Positions 1 to 7,479 of a stretch of 10,929 nucleotides of DNA are shown here, in pieces (positions within the stretch are counted from its first letter, which is position 1; each line of letters begins with the position of its first letter). Where the stretch lies: NCBI GenBank assembly GCA_913009215.1, contig CAJVXG010000041.1, forward strand, positions 1 through 10,929, written 5' to 3'. This stretch comes from an uncultured Gammaproteobacteria bacterium. Its GTDB lineage: Bacteria > Pseudomonadota > Gammaproteobacteria > Acidiferrobacterales > CAJVXG01. A model generated the notes under the pieces. That model saw nothing but the letters and a program-made list of their open reading frames with translations, had not been told where the DNA came from and made no database searches. The position numbers were made by a program, and so were the translations under genes.

Positions 1-551
1 ATGTCGGCAAAAAAGACTTCCGGGTCATCCTCAAAACAGTAAAACACCCCGTCACCGTGGTGCGCATCAATATCGACGTAGGCGATGCGTTTCAGGCCAT
101 GGCGTTGTTTCAATACCTCGATGACAACGCCGACGTCATTAAAAACACAAAATCCGGAGGCGCGGTCACGATAAGCATGATGCAGGCCGGCAATGGGGAC
201 AAAGGCGCGTGTGGTTTCATCACTGAGAATTTTTTCTGCCGCGTCAATCACGGAACCAGCGACGCAGGCAGCCGCTTCGTAAATGCCCTTAATGGCCGGG
301 GTATCGCCATAATCCAGGAAACCTTCCCCCAGTTGCGACAGGGTTCGTACTTTTTCTACATACTCTGCTGTATGAAATAACAGCAAGTCGTCTTCTGTGG
401 CCTGTACTGGTTGCTGTATGATGGTTTTCTTGTCCAGCCTGCGCCCGGTAAACTCATCCCAGAATGCCTTTTGGCGATCCACACCAAAGGGGTGGTCTGC
501 GCCGAAACCATAGGCGCCCAGTTGTTTTCCATAATAAATCGATACTGTCAT
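1..551 (-). CDS. Histone deacetylase/AcuC-like deacetylase, 3' part beyond window
   Basis: This is the first 183 codons of a zinc-dependent deacetylase of the arginase/deacetylase fold (class I/II HDAC, AcuC, acetylpolyamine amidohydrolase group), which removes acetyl groups from lysine side chains or small amines in the cytoplasm. The reading starts at ATG 551 with MTVSIYYGKQLGAYGFG, and the family pattern YGFG-x-HPF follows at residues 14-22. The histidine dyad lies in AGLHHA (H124, H125), followed by SGFCVFND (132-139) and DIDAHHGDG (160-168), whose D162 and H164 are the usual zinc ligands. The third zinc aspartate and the catalytic tyrosine lie beyond the window. No clear Shine-Dalgarno sequence is seen; TATATT stands a few bases before the ATG. 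A modular palindromic repeat lies directly upstream. The fold is certain. The substrate is not, and the protein could be an AcuC, an acetoin-utilisation-type enzyme or an amidohydrolase. Confidence 0.9.
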   Translation of the reverse strand, partial: MTVSIYYGKQLGAYGFGADHPFGVDRQKAFWDEFTGRRLDKKTIIQQPVQATEDDLLLFHTAEYVEKVRTLSQLGEGFLDYGDTPAIKGIYEAAACVAGSVIDAAEKILSDETTRAFVPIAGLHHAYRDRASGFCVFNDVGVVIEVLKQRHGLKRIAYVDIDAHHGDGVFYCFEDDPEVFFAD

Positions 552-593
552 TACCCGAATATAGTAGCTTTCACTGCTCTTACGCATCCCTGC

Positions 594-953
594 GCCCGCG
601 GGTCGTTCTCGACCATCCATGGTCTCCACGACACTAAGGCATCCATGCCTGTCGCATAGTACATCCTTGTACGTCCACCGCTCCTGCGCCCGCCGCGGGT
701 CGTTCTCGACCATCCATGGTCTCCACGACACTAAGGCATCCATGCCTGTCGCATAGTACATCCTTGTACGTCCACCGCTCCTGCGCGTCCTGCACACCCC
801 GAAGGAAGTGCCCTTGGGGTGCCCGCGGGTCGTTCTCGACCATCCATGGTCTCCACGACACTAAGGCATCCATGCCTGTCGCATAGTACATCCTTGTACG
901 TCCACCGCTCCTGCGCTCCCTGCGCCCGCGGCATTAGTACATCCTTGTACGTC
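594..953. repeat. Modular tandem palindromic repeat, three 97-bp units plus a partial unit
   Basis: Three copies of a unit of about 92 bp, identical by eye, begin with CGCGGGT at 597, 694 and 824. The first two are in direct tandem (97-bp period); the third is displaced by 33 bp that carry an extra hairpin. A partial unit containing only the last module ends the array (about 916-953). Each unit is a chain of short inverted repeats: CCCGCGGG, GGTCG-TTCT-CGACC, GACCATCCATGGTC (611-624 in unit 1), AGGCATCCATGCCT (637-650) and GTACATCCTTGTAC (659-672). The last three share the core CATCC(A/T)TG. Long open frames cross the array on both strands but only reflect the absence of stops in the repeat. 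It lies between the start of the deacetylase gene and the terminator of the operon to the right. It is probably a dispersed REP-like family; its mobility mechanism is unknown. Confidence 0.85.
795..821. repeat. Extra hairpin module between repeat units 2 and 3
   Basis: CACCCC-G-AAGG (795-805) pairs with CCTTGGGGTG (812-821) around the loop AAGTGC, giving a 10-bp stem with one bulged G. It is the only part of the array not shared by the other units and accounts for the larger spacing between units 2 and 3, so the array is assembled from interchangeable hairpin cassettes. Confidence 0.7.
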
Positions 954-980
954 AAAGAAAAAGGCCACATAAAGCGGCCT
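954..980 (-). terminator. Intrinsic terminator of the minus-strand operon
   Basis: Read on the minus strand, AGGCC pairs with GGCCT around the nine-base loop GCTTTATGT, and TTTTTCTTT follows. It stands about 30 bp after the stop codon of the membrane protein gene at 1012, which makes it the natural end of the operon. The stem is only 5 bp, but the T tract is good. Confidence 0.75.
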
Positions 981-1011
981 GAATTTTCTTGTGTGGAATA
1001 TTGTTGTTATT

Positions 1012-1821
1012 TTAATTGAAAATTTTTCGGTAACTCAGATAAGAACTGGTTATAAACAATGGTATTACAGCAAGGCTAACCAGCACAAGCAATAAATACC
1101 CAAAATAGGTATAAGAGGCAATAATAGTACAAATAAATATCGGCACAACAAATATAAAAGTTAACAGGGTCAGTGGCACCAGGTTCTTGATGCATGCCAT
1201 ATAGCTGGAGTAAATGGCGTTTATAAACATTTCCTTATTAAATAAAATACGATGCACCGCAAAAAACATACCCATACCAACCACATAAAAAGAAACAAAC
1301 AACAGAAAGCCGGCAAGGAAAACATTGATAGCATGGGGGAAACCATGTTCAAACATCCCCGTACTGGTAGTAGTGCCGATACCGACGGCGAGTATGACAA
1401 TAATCTGTATGCTTGCTACGGCGGCCAGTAGCAGGACACTAAGGAGAAGCAGTGGGATCAAGGCATCCATTTTTTCGAATATATGAAACAGGGCCTTTGG
1501 TGCTTTGGTCAGGCTGCGTTTGCTGAATCTTATTTTCATTTTTCCGTTTTTCCTGATTTTGCCTTCACCCATCTTCCTTTTGATAATCAGGGCCAGGGAA
1601 TGAGTGGTCTTTAGTGTGCTGCCAAATAATATAGGGGAGATCAATACCAGCAATAAGGGTCCAAGCCAGGGTATAAAGCCCAGTATCAGGGCAAAGGCCA
1701 TGTAGATGGCAGCGACGTAGATCCAGAACAGTACATCCTGTTTTACAATAAACCACCCCGATTTGATCCAGGAACGAACATGCCGAATCTCCGTTTTTCT
1801 GATGCTCGATAGCTTAATCAT
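1012..1821 (-). CDS. BPSS1780-type integral membrane protein
   Basis: A 269-residue polytopic inner-membrane protein. A basic N-terminal segment of about 20 residues precedes the pattern SGWFIVKQDVLFWIYVAAIY, then GFIPWLGPLLLVLISPILFG. This matches the arrangement of the BPSS1780 membrane protein family of beta- and gammaproteobacteria (W-x-x-Q-x-P-L-W...IPxxGPLLxxLxxP). At least five or six hydrophobic stretches are visible, at about residues 30-55, 53-75, 120-150, 165-190, 215-240 and 238-262, with a lysine-rich cytoplasmic loop at about 80-105. The biochemical role of the family is not known. The gene lies 35 bp after thrB and is the last gene before the terminator at 954-980, so it is probably cotranscribed with thrB. 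The ribosome binding site is weak (AAGGA, 13 bases before the ATG). The family call is by pattern recognition. Confidence 0.75.
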   Translation of the reverse strand: MIKLSSIRKTEIRHVRSWIKSGWFIVKQDVLFWIYVAAIYMAFALILGFIPWLGPLLLVLISPILFGSTLKTTHSLALIIKRKMGEGKIRKNGKMKIRFSKRSLTKAPKALFHIFEKMDALIPLLLLSVLLLAAVASIQIIVILAVGIGTTTSTGMFEHGFPHAINVFLAGFLLFVSFYVVGMGMFFAVHRILFNKEMFINAIYSSYMACIKNLVPLTLLTFIFVVPIFICTIIASYTYFGYLLLVLVSLAVIPLFITSSYLSYRKIFN

Positions 1822-1856
1822 GATTAGTTGACATCCTTGAGATCATTGAATTTCAG

Positions 1857-2825
1857 TTATAATCTGGCTTTGGCCCTGCTGTCTAATGGTGTAATGGCGT
1901 AACTTTTTTCCCTGCGATTGCCAAGGATTTGCCGGAAGGCATTCGGGTTTTTGGTATGTGTCATTTCACCAGGTCTCGGAAAGTGCAGATCATGGAGTCG
2001 TGATAACCAGAAACGCAGGGCCGCCGCCCTGAGCATGACCGGCCAGGCGACAAGTTCTTCCTTATCAAAGGGCCGTACCTGCTGATAGGCACTCAGCAGC
2101 ATCTCAAGTAATAATGGGTCGAGGCCACCATCCTTGTTGCTGCACCAGTCGTTTACCGTAATGGCCACGTCGAATAACAATACATCGGTGCAGGCGTAAT
2201 AGAAATCTATCAAGCCGGTCAGCTTATTTTTATCAAACAGGATGTTATCGCGGAACAGATCGGCATGGACGATGCCGCGGGGTAATTTGTTATTTCGATA
2301 ACTGGCCTGGAAGTTGAGCTCATCCTTTAGCAACGCCGTGTCATCCGGCGATATTTTCCGGTACAGTGCATGGGCGGTTGTGGCCCACCAGCCTGGCCCC
2401 CTGGGGTTGGCTCGCGTATAAGGGAAATGTTGTGCCGCAACATGCATTCGGGCCAGCACATCCCCGACCGCAGCACATTGTTCCTTACTGGCCCGGGTTA
2501 CGGATTGACCATTTAGCCTTGCGACCAGTGCCGCCGGTTTTGATTTGAGCTCATCCAGGTATTTGCCACCCTTGTTTTGTTCCGGATGTGCGGCCGGTAT
2601 CTGATGCTCTGCCAGAAAAGCGGTTAAGTCCAGGAAGAACGGCAGTTCATCCGCCGAATGTTGTTCAAACAAGGTCAGGACATACTGTCCATCGGTGGTA
2701 GTAACGAAGTAATTGGTATTTTCTATACCGGATTCAATGCCGCTGTATTCAACCAGTTGGCCAACTCGATAATGTTCAAGAAAACCGCTGAGCTCCGACG
2801 GGTCAATGCTTGTATAGACAGACAT
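1857..2825 (-). CDS. thrB: Homoserine kinase (ThrB, APH-fold type)
   Basis: Phosphorylates the hydroxyl of L-homoserine with ATP, the step before threonine synthase in threonine biosynthesis, in the cytoplasm. At 322 residues it has the length of the aminoglycoside-phosphotransferase-like ThrB (TIGR00938 type) found in pseudomonads and many other gammaproteobacteria, not the GHMP-kinase ThrB of enterics. The N-terminal lobe shows SGIESGIENTNYFV (28-41), the nucleotide loop typical of this family, followed by the DGQYVLTLFE strand. The catalytic loop is IVHADLFRDN (H187, D189, N194), and the metal-binding aspartate is D207 in LTGLIDFYYA. The C-terminal WLSRLHDLHFPRPG signature is also present. 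The start codon comes 5 bp after the stop of the DUF2782 gene, so translation is probably coupled; no good Shine-Dalgarno is seen. The DUF2782-thrB pairing is conserved in gammaproteobacteria, which supports both calls. Confidence 0.93.
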   Translation of the reverse strand: MSVYTSIDPSELSGFLEHYRVGQLVEYSGIESGIENTNYFVTTTDGQYVLTLFEQHSADELPFFLDLTAFLAEHQIPAAHPEQNKGGKYLDELKSKPAALVARLNGQSVTRASKEQCAAVGDVLARMHVAAQHFPYTRANPRGPGWWATTAHALYRKISPDDTALLKDELNFQASYRNNKLPRGIVHADLFRDNILFDKNKLTGLIDFYYACTDVLLFDVAITVNDWCSNKDGGLDPLLLEMLLSAYQQVRPFDKEELVAWPVMLRAAALRFWLSRLHDLHFPRPGEMTHTKNPNAFRQILGNRREKSYAITPLDSRAKARL

Positions 2826-2830
2826 GAAAA

Positions 2831-3172
2831 TCAGAATTTTTTAATATGCCATTGTGATGGATTGTTGCCAGGTTCCAGATCGCTGCGTTTGTAATTACCA
2901 TCGCCTTCTTTATCAATCAACCAGTACGGTTTGCCTTTGTCGGGAGTGATTTTGATCATGTAGCTTTTATTTTTCAGGCGATATTCTTCATAAAAGCCGG
3001 CAGCCTTTTTTTTGGTTTCTTTTTTCCTGGTTGGTTTTACCTTGCTGCGTTTGTGCGCTTTTTTGGAGAGTTGTGGTGGTTCAGCCAGTATCCTTTTCTC
3101 CGCCTGCAGATTGGCAGAACCCAGGGCCAATGAGAATAATAAAGCGATAACAGTAGTAGTGAGTATGTGCAT
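2831..3172 (-). CDS. DUF2782 family small exported protein
   Basis: A 113-residue protein with an N-terminal signal peptide (MHILTTTVIALLFSLALGSA, cleavage near residue 20-24), a very lysine-rich linker (about 37-57, KKAHKRSKVKPTRKKETKKK) and a C-terminal domain of about 55 residues beginning YEEYRLKNKSYMIKITP and containing GKPYWLIDKEGDGNY. That C-terminal pattern matches DUF2782, a family found next to thrB or polA in gammaproteobacteria, with no known function. The frame is open to 3313, but the ATG at 3172 is preferred: AGGGG lies 7 bases upstream, it directly begins the signal peptide, and it starts 10 bp after the stop of the upstream gene. ATG 3178 is an alternative. The protein probably acts in the periplasm. 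The strongly basic linker could bind anionic polymers, but this is only inference. Confidence 0.82.
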   Translation of the reverse strand: MHILTTTVIALLFSLALGSANLQAEKRILAEPPQLSKKAHKRSKVKPTRKKETKKKAAGFYEEYRLKNKSYMIKITPDKGKPYWLIDKEGDGNYKRSDLEPGNNPSQWHIKKF

Positions 3173-3182
3173 GGCCATGCCC

Positions 3183-3914
3183 CTAGAGATTGAGTTTAAT
3201 TTCTTCTTCTTCCTCGGAAGGTTCAAAGCCGCTTTGTTCATAATAACGAAAAATGGCATCAACGACTTCCTGTGGTTCATCGGCGGTGATAAACAAATCC
3301 AGGTCTTCGGCATCGATAGTGCCTTCTTCCACCAGCTTGTCCTTGAACCAGTCGATCAGTCCTTCCCAGAAGGGCCTGTGCACCAGAATAATAGGCATGC
3401 GCACACTTTTGCCGGTCTGGATTAATGTCAGGGCCTCGACCAGCTCATCCAGGGTACCAAAGCCACCGGGCATAACGACGTAGGCCTTGGCATATTTGAC
3501 GAACATGACCTTGCGTGCAAAAAAGTGCTGGAAGCTGAGCTCAATATCCTGATAGGGGTTGCCCGATTGTTCAAACGGCAATTCAATGTTGAGTCCGACA
3601 CTGGGAGATTTACCGGCATAGGCCCCCTTGTTGGCGGCCTCCATGATACCGGGACCACCACCGCTGACCACGGTGAAACCGGAGTCGGACAGCAGGCGGG
3701 CAATGTCTTCGGTGAGCTGGTAGTAGGGGTGATCCGGTTCGGTTCGTGCCGACCCAAAGATACTGACCGAGGGTTGTATCTGTGACAGGCGCTCGAAGCC
3801 TTCGACAAACTCGGCCATGATCTGGAATATCTTCCACGACTCGCGTGACATAATGCGCGAGGGCGTTGTACTGTTCACCGCAGGTTTATGTGGGGGCTTT
3901 GTCTTGTCGTCCAT
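3183..3914 (-). CDS. TIGR00730/LOG family Rossmann-fold protein
   Basis: A member of the family once annotated as lysine decarboxylase and now tied to LONELY GUY-type nucleotide 5'-monophosphate phosphoribohydrolases, which split purine or cytokinin riboside monophosphates into base and ribose 5-phosphate. Visible signatures are SIFGSAR (51-57), SGGGPGIMEAANKGA (84-98) and the diagnostic PGGFGTLDE (149-157), whose residues bind the phosphoribosyl group. The C-terminus is acidic (EPSEEEEEIKL). The frame is open to ATG 3953, but the start at 3914 is preferred because it is the only candidate with a Shine-Dalgarno-like TGGAA at suitable spacing; 3929 and 3953 are alternatives, and all three lie close to the divergent polA start. 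It is the first gene of the minus-strand operon. The exact substrate cannot be told from sequence, and this longer bacterial subgroup may not act on cytokinins. Confidence 0.88.
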   Translation of the reverse strand: MDDKTKPPHKPAVNSTTPSRIMSRESWKIFQIMAEFVEGFERLSQIQPSVSIFGSARTEPDHPYYQLTEDIARLLSDSGFTVVSGGGPGIMEAANKGAYAGKSPSVGLNIELPFEQSGNPYQDIELSFQHFFARKVMFVKYAKAYVVMPGGFGTLDELVEALTLIQTGKSVRMPIILVHRPFWEGLIDWFKDKLVEEGTIDAEDLDLFITADEPQEVVDAIFRYYEQSGFEPSEEEEEIKLNL

Positions 3915-3932
3915 CGTATTTTCCAGCATAGT
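3904..3932 (+). promoter_or_regulatory. Candidate sigma70 promoter for polA
   Basis: TTGTCG (3904-3909), a 17-bp spacer and CATAGT (3927-3932) each match the sigma70 consensus at 4 of 6 positions. The predicted start of transcription is near 3939, about 18 bp before the polA ATG. It overlaps the first codons of the divergent LOG gene, so the two transcription units would interfere or be coordinated. Confidence 0.35.
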
Positions 3933-3956
3933 CGGTTTTTTCAGGACCCGCATCTC

Positions 3957-6659
3957 ATGGCAAAAAAAGCAGCGAAAAAGCGACTGGTTTTGGTAGACGG
4001 CTCATCCTATCTCTACCGGGCCTTTCACGCCATGCCTAATTTTACCAATTCGCATGGCGAACCGACGGGCGCGATCTACGGCATGACCAACATGCTCCGC
4101 AAGTTGCTTAATGACTATACACCGGAGTATATCGTGGTTGTCTTCGATGCCAAAGGCAGAAACTTTCGTCATGACCTGTACCAGGAATACAAGGCCCACC
4201 GTCCGCCGATGCCGGATGAGTTGCGCGAGCAGATAGAGCCGGTACACGAGGTCATCAAGGCCATGGGTTTGCCGATCCTGCAAATCGATGGTGTCGAGGC
4301 CGATGATGTTATCGGTACCTTGTCGGTGATGGCGAGCAAGCAGGGTATGAGCACCCTGATCTCTTCCAGTGACAAGGACCTGACGCAGTTGGTGCACGAG
4401 GATGTGGTCATGGTCGATAGCATGAGCGAAACTACCTTTGATGTTGATGGGGTGAAAAGCAAGTTTGATGTCGTGCCGGCGCAGATTATCGATTATCTGG
4501 CATTGGTGGGAGACACGTCGGACAATATTCCCGGGATACCCAAGGTCGGACCGAAGACGGCGGCCAAATGGCTGCAGACGTACGGTTCGCTGGATGCCAT
4601 TATCGAGCATGCCGATGACATCAAGGGCAAGATCGGTGACAACCTGCGTGCCGCCCTGCCGCAAATACCATTGTCAAAAACACTGGCTACCATCAAATGC
4701 GATGTTGCACTGCAACAAAAACCGGAGCAATTGCAACGACAAACCCCCGATGACGATCGTTTGCGTGAGTTATTCCTGCAATATGAATTCAAGACCTGGC
4801 TTGCCGACCTCGGCGGTGTCGGCGCCAGCGCCAATCATGAGAACAAGGTCAAAACCAATTACCAGGTGATTCTGGATAACAAGTCACTGGATATCTGGCT
4901 GAAGCAATTAAAGCATGCCAAACTGTTCGCCTTCGATACCGAGACCACCAGTCTTGATGCTATGCGTGCCGAGCTGGTGGGCCTGTCTTTTTGTACCGAG
5001 GCCGGGCACAGCGCCTATCTGCCCCTGGCGCACCGTTATCCGGACGCCCCGAAACAGCTGGATCGCGATGCCGTATTAAAGAAATTCAAACCCTTGCTGG
5101 AGGACCCCGGGCATAAAAAAGTCGGTCAAAATCTAAAATACGACATCAATGTGCTGGCGAACTACGACATCCATTTGCAGGGGGTGGCCTTCGATACCAT
5201 GCTCGAATCCTATGTGCTGGATAGCACGGCGACACGTCACGATATGGACAGCCTGTCACTAAAATACCTCGGTCACAAAACCATCAAGTACGAGGAGGTG
5301 GCAGGCAAGGGCAAGAAGCAGATTGGTTTTGACGAGGTGGCCCTGGAACAGGCCGGGGAGTATGCCGCCGAGGATGCCGACATCACCCTGCGGTTGCACC
5401 ATGCCCTGTGGCCACGGGTACAGGCGATTCCGGCATTAAGCACATTGTTTACCGAGATTGAGTTGCCGCTGTTGACGGTATTGGCGCGGGTGGAACGCAA
5501 TGGTGTGCGCGTTGATGCGGCTATGTTGCAGCAACAAAGCCAGGAGTTGGCGCAGCGCCTGATGCAGCTGGAGCAGGAGGCCTACGAGGTGGCCGAACAA
5601 CCCTTTAATATGGCGTCGCCAAAGCAGATCCAGGAAATATTATTCACCAAACAGGCCCTGCCGGTGATCAAGAAGACGCCCAAGGGCCAGCCGTCGACTG
5701 CGGAAGACGTGCTGCAGGAACTGGCCCTGGATTACCCGCTGCCGAAACTGATCCTGGAACATCGTGGCCTGAGTAAACTGAAATCGACCTACACCGACAA
5801 GCTCCCGGAAATGATTAACCCGGATACCGGCCGCGTGCATACCTCGTACCACCAGGCCGTCACCGCCACCGGCCGGCTGTCGTCCAGCGACCCGAACCTG
5901 CAAAACATCCCGGTGCGTTCTGAAGAAGGCAAGCGCATCCGCCGCGCCTTCGTCGCCAGCCCCGGTTACAAGATTCTGTCGGCCGACTACTCGCAAATCG
6001 AGTTACGCATTATGGCGCACTTGTCCGGGGACCAGGGCCTGTGTGATGCCTTTGCCCAAAACCTGGATGTGCATCGGGCCACGGCGGCCGAGGTCTTTGG
6101 CGTGGAGCGTGATGCGGTGACCGACGATATGCGCCGTCATGCCAAGGCCATTAATTTCGGCCTGATTTACGGCATGTCGGCCTTTGGTCTGGCCCGGCAA
6201 TTAAAGATCGAACGCGCCGCGGCGCAGGAATACGTCGATCTTTATTTTGCACGCTATCCCGGGGTCAAAACCTACATGGACAATACCCGGGCGCGGGCGC
6301 ATGAAAACGGCTTTGTCGAGACCCTGTTCGGTCGCCGCTTGTACCTGCCGGAAATCAACAGCAGCAACCATATTCGCCGCCAGGCTGCCGAGCGCACCGC
6401 CATTAACGCGCCGATGCAGGGCACTGCCGCTGACCTTATTAAAAAGGCCATGCTGGTGGCCGACGACTGGATCCAGGCCAGCGGCGCCGATGTCAGAATG
6501 GTGATGCAGGTGCACGATGAGCTGGTGTTCGAGATCGCCGAGGCCGACCTGGAGCAGGCCGAGAGGCATATCCGTGCGGCCATGACCGAGGTGGCAACGT
6601 TGAACGTGCCGTTACAGGTGGCCGTCGGCGTTGGCGACAACTGGGGTGAGGCACATTAA
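3957..6659 (+). CDS. polA: DNA polymerase I, full three-domain form
   Basis: A 900-residue repair and Okazaki-fragment-processing polymerase, acting on nicked and gapped DNA. The 5' nuclease domain fills about residues 5-290 (LVLVDGSSYLYRAFHA, VVVFDAKGRNFRH, EADDVIGTL, SSDKDLTQL, LVGDTSDNIPGIPKVGPKTA). The 3'-5' exonuclease domain (about 300-490) keeps all its metal ligands: D327 and E329 in FDTETTSL, D396 in GQNLKYD, and D473 in YAAEDADITL, so proofreading should be active. The polymerase domain has motif A DYSQIE (D677), motif B R726-x3-K730-x3-F734-x3-Y738, and motif C VHDELV (D854). Phe734 corresponds to the position that discriminates against dideoxynucleotides in E. coli Pol I. The ATG at 3957 is chosen over the longer open frame (from 3888) because family members begin with a lysine-rich segment and LVLVDGSSY, and CAGGA lies about 10 bases upstream. 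It is convergent with engB. Confidence 0.97.
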   Translation: MAKKAAKKRLVLVDGSSYLYRAFHAMPNFTNSHGEPTGAIYGMTNMLRKLLNDYTPEYIVVVFDAKGRNFRHDLYQEYKAHRPPMPDELREQIEPVHEVIKAMGLPILQIDGVEADDVIGTLSVMASKQGMSTLISSSDKDLTQLVHEDVVMVDSMSETTFDVDGVKSKFDVVPAQIIDYLALVGDTSDNIPGIPKVGPKTAAKWLQTYGSLDAIIEHADDIKGKIGDNLRAALPQIPLSKTLATIKCDVALQQKPEQLQRQTPDDDRLRELFLQYEFKTWLADLGGVGASANHENKVKTNYQVILDNKSLDIWLKQLKHAKLFAFDTETTSLDAMRAELVGLSFCTEAGHSAYLPLAHRYPDAPKQLDRDAVLKKFKPLLEDPGHKKVGQNLKYDINVLANYDIHLQGVAFDTMLESYVLDSTATRHDMDSLSLKYLGHKTIKYEEVAGKGKKQIGFDEVALEQAGEYAAEDADITLRLHHALWPRVQAIPALSTLFTEIELPLLTVLARVERNGVRVDAAMLQQQSQELAQRLMQLEQEAYEVAEQPFNMASPKQIQEILFTKQALPVIKKTPKGQPSTAEDVLQELALDYPLPKLILEHRGLSKLKSTYTDKLPEMINPDTGRVHTSYHQAVTATGRLSSSDPNLQNIPVRSEEGKRIRRAFVASPGYKILSADYSQIELRIMAHLSGDQGLCDAFAQNLDVHRATAAEVFGVERDAVTDDMRRHAKAINFGLIYGMSAFGLARQLKIERAAAQEYVDLYFARYPGVKTYMDNTRARAHENGFVETLFGRRLYLPEINSSNHIRRQAAERTAINAPMQGTAADLIKKAMLVADDWIQASGADVRMVMQVHDELVFEIAEADLEQAERHIRAAMTEVATLNVPLQVAVGVGDNWGEAH

Positions 6660-6719
6660 TAAGGCACGGGAACTTTTTTTCAACAAGCCAGTCTTAACGG
6701 GTGTATGGAATATGAAAAT

Positions 6720-6763
6720 CCCCGCTTACCTCCCTGGCGGGGTTCTTGCGAAAGCAAGTTTTT
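6720..6763 (+). terminator. Double-hairpin terminator after polA
   Basis: CCCCGC (6720-6725) pairs with GCGGGG (6737-6742). A second hairpin, CTTGC-GAAA-GCAAG (6745-6758), with a stable GNRA-type loop, is followed directly by TTTTT (6759-6763). The T tract runs into the engB stop codon (6762-6764, minus). In the minus direction the CCCCGC hairpin is followed by ATTTTC, so it may also serve engB weakly. Confidence 0.8.
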
Positions 6764-7403
6764 AGGCCCCGGTCTCGTTCCCCTTGTAGTCGGGGCCTTT
6801 TTCTGTCCCGGATTCCAGCCACAGCAGCAGGGTTTGCTGCGCCTTTTCAATACCCGTTTTTTTTGTCGCAGAAAAAATTTGTACCGTAGTCAGCGGGTAT
6901 TCCCTGTTGATGTGTGACTGCGCCTGCATCAAGGCCTGCCTGGCCTGGTTGCGCGACAGTTTATCGGCCTTGGTCAGCAGGATGTGTACCGGCATTTCGA
7001 CTTGCCGGCACCAGTCCAGCAGTTGCCCGTCCTGGGGAGCGAAGGGGTGACGGATATCCATAATCAGGCACAGGCCCTGCAGCGACTGCCGGGTTTGCAG
7101 GTAGCTGCCCAGCGTTTTCTGCCAGTGTTGCTGCATTTTTCGTGACACCTTGGCGTAACCGTATCCTGGCAGGTCGGCCAGGCGCTGCTCATCGTTGATG
7201 GTGAAGATGTTGATTTGCTGTGTCAGCCCCGGGGTCTTGCTGGTGCGGGCCAGTTTTTTTTGTCCGGTCAGGGCATTGAGGGCGCTGGACTTTCCGGCAT
7301 TGGAACGCCCGGCAAAGGCGATTTCCACCCCGGTATCCGGCGGTAATTGCGCTAAACGGTGAGCACCCAGCAGAAACCGGGCGTGATGAAATGGTGTTTT
7401 CAT
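6762..7403 (-). CDS. engB: Ribosome-biogenesis GTPase EngB/YihA/YsxC
   Basis: A 213-residue cytoplasmic TRAFAC-class GTPase needed for late assembly of the large ribosomal subunit and normal cell division. All GTPase motifs are visible: G1 GRSNAGKSS (32-40), the G2 threonine region TSKTPGLTQ (54-62), G3 DLPGYG (77-82), G4 TKAD (144-147) and G5 SATKK (178-182). The family signature GYGYAKV follows G3. Length and N-terminus (FLLGAHRLAQLPPDTGVEIAFAG) fit the usual start at ATG 7403; no Shine-Dalgarno is seen before it. A TATAAT hexamer ends 3 bases before the ATG, so transcription may begin at or very near the start codon. The C-terminal extension after W195 is charged and unstructured. It is convergent with polA and divergent from cytochrome c4. 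Confidence 0.95.
   Translation of the reverse strand: MKTPFHHARFLLGAHRLAQLPPDTGVEIAFAGRSNAGKSSALNALTGQKKLARTSKTPGLTQQINIFTINDEQRLADLPGYGYAKVSRKMQQHWQKTLGSYLQTRQSLQGLCLIMDIRHPFAPQDGQLLDWCRQVEMPVHILLTKADKLSRNQARQALMQAQSHINREYPLTTVQIFSATKKTGIEKAQQTLLLWLESGTEKGPDYKGNETGA
6765..6802 (+). terminator. Second terminator, embedded in engB coding end
   Basis: GGCCCCG (6765-6771) pairs with CGGGGCC (6791-6797) around a 19-base loop, followed by TTTTT (6798-6802). The same bases encode the last eleven codons of engB (ending GNETGA) on the other strand. It would stop any polA transcript that passes the first terminator before it becomes antisense to engB. Confidence 0.65.
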
Positions 7404-7422
7404 GAAATTATATTATGTCAAA

Positions 7423-7451
7423 TTGACCTGAATGTTGGCTCTTGGTATATA
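7423..7451 (+). promoter_or_regulatory. Sigma70 promoter for cytochrome c4
   Basis: TTGACC (7423-7428), exactly 17 bp, then TATATA (7446-7451): 5 of 6 matches in each hexamer. Transcription should start near 7458, leaving a leader of about 85 bases before the cytochrome ATG. The -10 box overlaps the dyad at 7449-7464. Confidence 0.72.
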
Positions 7452-7464
7452 AGGCGTCCCTTAT
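7449..7464. promoter_or_regulatory. Dyad over the cytochrome c4 -10 and start site
   Basis: ATAAGG-CGTC-CCTTAT is a perfect 6+6 inverted repeat that covers the end of the -10 box and the expected transcription start. Its position is that of a repressor operator. The protein that might bind is not known, and it does not match a binding site I recognise. Confidence 0.4.
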
Positions 7465-7479
7465 TAACAGTCTCTCGAT

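Noticed and set aside
57..659. Plus-strand open frames at the left edge
   Set aside because: They are antisense to the deacetylase, whose minus-strand frame carries all the conserved family motifs.
594..953. CRISPR array
   Set aside because: The repeat units are about 97 bp and abut directly or with a shared hairpin insert. There are no unique spacers of uniform length and no cas genes.
634..1019. Open reading frames of 66-85 codons crossing the modular repeat on both strands
   Set aside because: They arise because the repeat lacks stops in several frames. They have no ribosome sites and their sequence simply repeats with the DNA unit.
2831..3313. The longer 160-codon start for the DUF2782 protein
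   Set aside because: It would overlap the upstream LOG gene by about 130 bp and bury the signal peptide. The ATG at 3172 has the ribosome site and signal peptide.
6660..6760. A Spot 42 (spf)-like RNA between polA and engB
   Set aside because: The gap holds only the polA terminator hairpins. There is no promoter, and no resemblance to the spf 5' region or its terminator was seen.
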